Origin: J089 sp964549745
GTDB lineage: Bacteria > Fidelibacterota > Marinisomatia > Marinisomatales > J089
Assembly (NCBI GenBank): GCA_964549745.1
Contig: CAZJWP010000043.1
Coordinates: forward strand, 1-16,943
Length of the DNA stretch: 16,943 nt
Reading direction: 5' to 3'
Shown: positions 15,084 through 16,943 of the stretch, one piece after another
Layout: each line of letters begins with the position of its first letter
How positions within the stretch are numbered: the first letter of the stretch is position 1
Position numbers and translations under genes: made by a program
The notes under the pieces: generated by a model
Databases searched by the model: none
The model's input: only the letters and a program-made list of their open reading frames with translations
Told to the model about the DNA's origin: nothing

Positions 15084-15947
15084 TCAGGATTCCAGTGACT
15101 TCAATAACTCCACCAACCGATCCAAATCGTCATCGGAAAAATAGGAAATTTCGATAAAACCGCCTTTTTTCCCTGGCTTCAATTTCACTTTGGTACCCAA
15201 AGATGAGATGAGATCGTTTTCAATGGCTGTCACCGCCGGATTGGCTCTTTTTGCTTTTTTCTTCGGTGCGGTTTTCACCGATTGAAAATCCCGCGCCAGT
15301 TGTTCCGCTTTGCGAACACTCAGGTCGTGGCGGCGAATCGATTCCCACAATTTTTCCATGGCCCGTGGTGTTTTCATCATCAGAATCGCCCGGCCGTGCC
15401 CGGCGGTAATTTCGCCTGATTTCAAACTGGACTTAATTTTCGGAGGCAGGTTCAAAAGCCGTAAAGCATTGGTAACGGTCACCCGGTTCTTCCCTACCGC
15501 TTTGGCAATCTTTTCCTGGGACAGATCAAACTTGCTGTGCAATACCGCATAGCCTTCCGCTTCTTCCACCGGATTCAGGTTTTCCCGCTGAATGTTCTCC
15601 ACCAGCGCCATTTCCATGAGATCCGCTTCCCCGGCAACATCCACTACATAAGCGGGAATCTCTTTCAGACCGGCAGTCCGCGCGCCGCGGCATCGCCGCT
15701 CACCGGCGATCAATGTAAATCGGTCTCCGGCGGTTTGCACAGTGACGGGTGTGAGCACACCTTTTTCGCGAATGGATTCGGCTAATTCTTCTATGCTTGT
15801 CTCATCGAATTCCTTCCGCGGCTGGTAAGGATTGGAATCGATCAATTTGAGGGGGAGTTTGATGACACCCGGTTTGATTCCGGTGACCACATCTTCATTG
15901 GGACGGATCAGGGCTTCCAGCCCACGACCTAAACGATTAGCCGTCAC
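15084..15947 (-). CDS. parB: ParB/Spo0J chromosome-partitioning protein
   Basis: 287 residues, normal for chromosomal ParB. N-terminal LGRGLEALI (6-14) is the ParA-stimulating arginine motif. The CTP-binding domain has NPYQPRKEF (39-47), GERRCRGAR (82-90) and ENIQRENLNPVEEA (117-130). A helix-turn-helix at about 141-168 (LSQEKIAKAVGKNRVTVTNAL) reads parS. A basic linker (KKKAKRA) leads to the C-terminal dimerisation domain. ParB loads at parS as a CTP-dependent sliding clamp and works with ParA to move the origin. In the usually GERRWRA-like box a Cys and a Gly replace the common Trp/Tyr and Ala. The start overlaps the parA stop by 11 bp. No parS was found in the window. Confidence 0.97.
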   Translation of the reverse strand: MTANRLGRGLEALIRPNEDVVTGIKPGVIKLPLKLIDSNPYQPRKEFDETSIEELAESIREKGVLTPVTVQTAGDRFTLIAGERRCRGARTAGLKEIPAYVVDVAGEADLMEMALVENIQRENLNPVEEAEGYAVLHSKFDLSQEKIAKAVGKNRVTVTNALRLLNLPPKIKSSLKSGEITAGHGRAILMMKTPRAMEKLWESIRRHDLSVRKAEQLARDFQSVKTAPKKKAKRANPAVTAIENDLISSLGTKVKLKPGKKGGFIEISYFSDDDLDRLVELLKSLES

Positions 15948-16701
15948 GGGTTAAAATCTCCTCTACAAGTTCCAGATAATTACGGGCGCCGGTGGAATTG
16001 GCGTCGTACAACAGCGCCGGTTTCCCGAAGCTGGGCGCTTCGCCCAAACGCACGTTACGATGGATAACGGTTTTAAACAGGGTGTCCGAAAAATAGCTCT
16101 TTACTTCTTCCGCTACTTCCTTGGATAAGTTTAAACGTCCGTCGTACATGGTTAATAATACACCGCTGATGGTTAACTTGGTATTGATGTGTTTCTGCAC
16201 CAGCCGGATGGTGTTCAGCAACTGGCCCAATCCTTCCAACGCGTAGTATTCGCACTGGATCGGGATGATCAGAGAATCGGAGGCGGCCAGGGCATTGATG
16301 GTGAGCAACCCAAGGGACGGCGGACAATCAATAAAAATATATTCATATTTGGAGAGCACTGATTCCAGGTGGTTCTGAAGCTGATATTCCCGGGCGATCA
16401 CGCTCACCAGTTCGATCTCCGCACCCACCAGATCATTGGTGGAGGCTACCAAATCCAGATTCTCCAGATCGGTGTGTTGTATGACGCTTTCCAGCGGTGT
16501 TTTTTGAGTCAACACATCATAAATATTGGCGCCGTTGGGCTTAAACAAATTGGATACACCGGTGGTGGCATTGGCCTGGGGATCCAGGTCAATGAGGAGA
16601 GTCTTCACTTCGGAAACCGCCATGCTCACGGCAATGTTTACCGCGCTGGTGGTTTTGCCGACCCCTCCTTTTTGATTGGTGATGGATATGATGTGCGCCA
16701 T
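15937..16701 (-). CDS. parA: ParA/Soj chromosome-partitioning ATPase
   Basis: 254 residues, typical of chromosomal ParA/Soj (no N-terminal DNA-binding extension, unlike plasmid type Ia). Deviant Walker A KGGVGKTT at 11-18 with the signature lysine Lys11, Walker A' LLIDLDPQANATTG, Walker B YIFIDCPPSLG, and the C-terminal RNVRLGEAPSFGKP block that is diagnostic for Soj-like proteins. It binds DNA non-specifically as an ATP dimer and is released by ParB, driving origin segregation. The ATG at 16701 gives the correct MAHIISITNQ start, although the upstream Shine-Dalgarno is poor. First gene of a five-gene minus-strand run. Confidence 0.98.
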   Translation of the reverse strand: MAHIISITNQKGGVGKTTSAVNIAVSMAVSEVKTLLIDLDPQANATTGVSNLFKPNGANIYDVLTQKTPLESVIQHTDLENLDLVASTNDLVGAEIELVSVIAREYQLQNHLESVLSKYEYIFIDCPPSLGLLTINALAASDSLIIPIQCEYYALEGLGQLLNTIRLVQKHINTKLTISGVLLTMYDGRLNLSKEVAEEVKSYFSDTLFKTVIHRNVRLGEAPSFGKPALLYDANSTGARNYLELVEEILTRDG

Positions 16702-16786
16702 TTAAACAGGTACGTTACGATTTGCGGGGTCGAATTTAGGTGCGATCCCAAAGGCAAACAAGAAAGCGAAAAGATGGGAGATAGGA

Positions 16787-16819
16787 CTTATAGCAATGGA
16801 ATCTTTGTAATGAAGTCAA
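16787..16819 (-). promoter_or_regulatory. Possible promoter of the parA operon
   Basis: On the minus strand TATAAG (plus 16787-16792) is preceded by TGC, an extended -10 form. TTGACT (plus 16814-16819) lies upstream, but the 21-base spacer is too long for a standard -35. It would give a leader of roughly 80 bases. Weak support only. Confidence 0.3.
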
Positions 16820-16857
16820 ATGGAGTCCCACGGGAAAATCCCCTGGTACCTTGTAAA

Positions 16858-16932
16858 TTATCCCAATCGCGGATTGGTTGAAAAAAAATCAACCACAGCC
16901 ATAGACCGTGGTTTTCTCTATAATTGGGATAA
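16858..16932. repeat. Cluster of nested and overlapping inverted repeats upstream of parA
   Basis: Perfect 10-bp arms TTATCCCAAT (16858-16867) and ATTGGGATAA (16923-16932) enclose three smaller hairpins: CCAATC/GATTGG (16863-16868, 16872-16877), TGGTTGA/TCAACCA (16875-16881, 16889-16895) and AACCAC/GTGGTT (16891-16896, 16908-16913). Several share bases and cannot form together. Confidence 0.75.
16881..16913 (-). terminator. Intrinsic terminator on the minus strand upstream of parA
   Basis: Read on the minus strand, AACCAC and GTGGTT (plus 16908-16913 and 16891-16896) pair, with up to four more inner pairs including wobbles and a UAU loop, and are followed after two bases by eight T (plus 16881-16888). 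It probably ends a gene lying beyond the right edge; an attenuator in the parA leader is the alternative. Confidence 0.65.
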
Positions 16933-16943
16933 AACCAGGATGC

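Noticed and set aside
16702..16943. Candidate oriC in the parA upstream region
   Set aside because: No DnaA-box-like TTATCCACA series or long AT-rich unwinding element was found; only hairpins and one terminator are present.

Overview
The window reads as an ordinary chromosomal segment (roughly mid-40s to 50% GC by eye, dense, mostly minus strand) from a Gram-negative, probably non-spore-forming bacterium. A diderm is suggested by a lipoprotein of the TRAP-associated TatT type, a bactofilin with an M23 murein peptidase, and a bacterial-type F1Fo ATP synthase. I suspect an uncultured lineage in or near the FCB group (for example Marinimicrobia), but that is only an impression from protein style. 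A 100-N gap whose two sides repeat the same 55 bases shows this is a draft scaffold.

Layout, left to right. (1) 2-784, minus: the N-terminal part of a thiolase, cut by the window edge. (2) 1001-1945, minus: phoH, divergent with only 45 bp from (3) a four-gene plus-strand cluster at 1991-4316: TatT-like lipoprotein, DUF2953 membrane protein, GerW/YtfJ-family protein and a two-CBS-domain protein, closed by a bidirectional terminator at 4334-4365. (4) aspS, minus, with its own predicted promoter; key residues suggest a non-discriminating AspRS. (5) The complete ATP synthase operon atpI-atpB-E-F-H-A-G-D-C, minus (13196 to 6276), closed by an intrinsic terminator at 6226-6255. (6) A 473-bp non-coding stretch holding the assembly gap and repeat-like sequence. 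(7) A compact minus-strand run parA-parB-M23 peptidase-bactofilin-atpZ (16701 to 13670), with overlaps or very short spacers. (8) 16702-16943: a non-coding leader with nested inverted repeats and a strong minus-strand terminator.

How it fits together. parAB next to the atp operon is the arrangement found near the replication origin in many bacteria, so this is probably an origin-proximal region, although I found no parS site or DnaA-box cluster inside the window. The parAB-M23-bactofilin-atpZ run puts chromosome segregation, cell-wall remodelling and an ATP synthase accessory factor in one likely transcript. The least understood piece is the TatT/DUF2953/GerW/CBS cluster, whose middle pair is the ytfI-ytfJ pair of spore formers in a setting without other sporulation genes. 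Most of the window is core housekeeping DNA. I see no phage, insertion sequence, CRISPR array, tRNA or rRNA.
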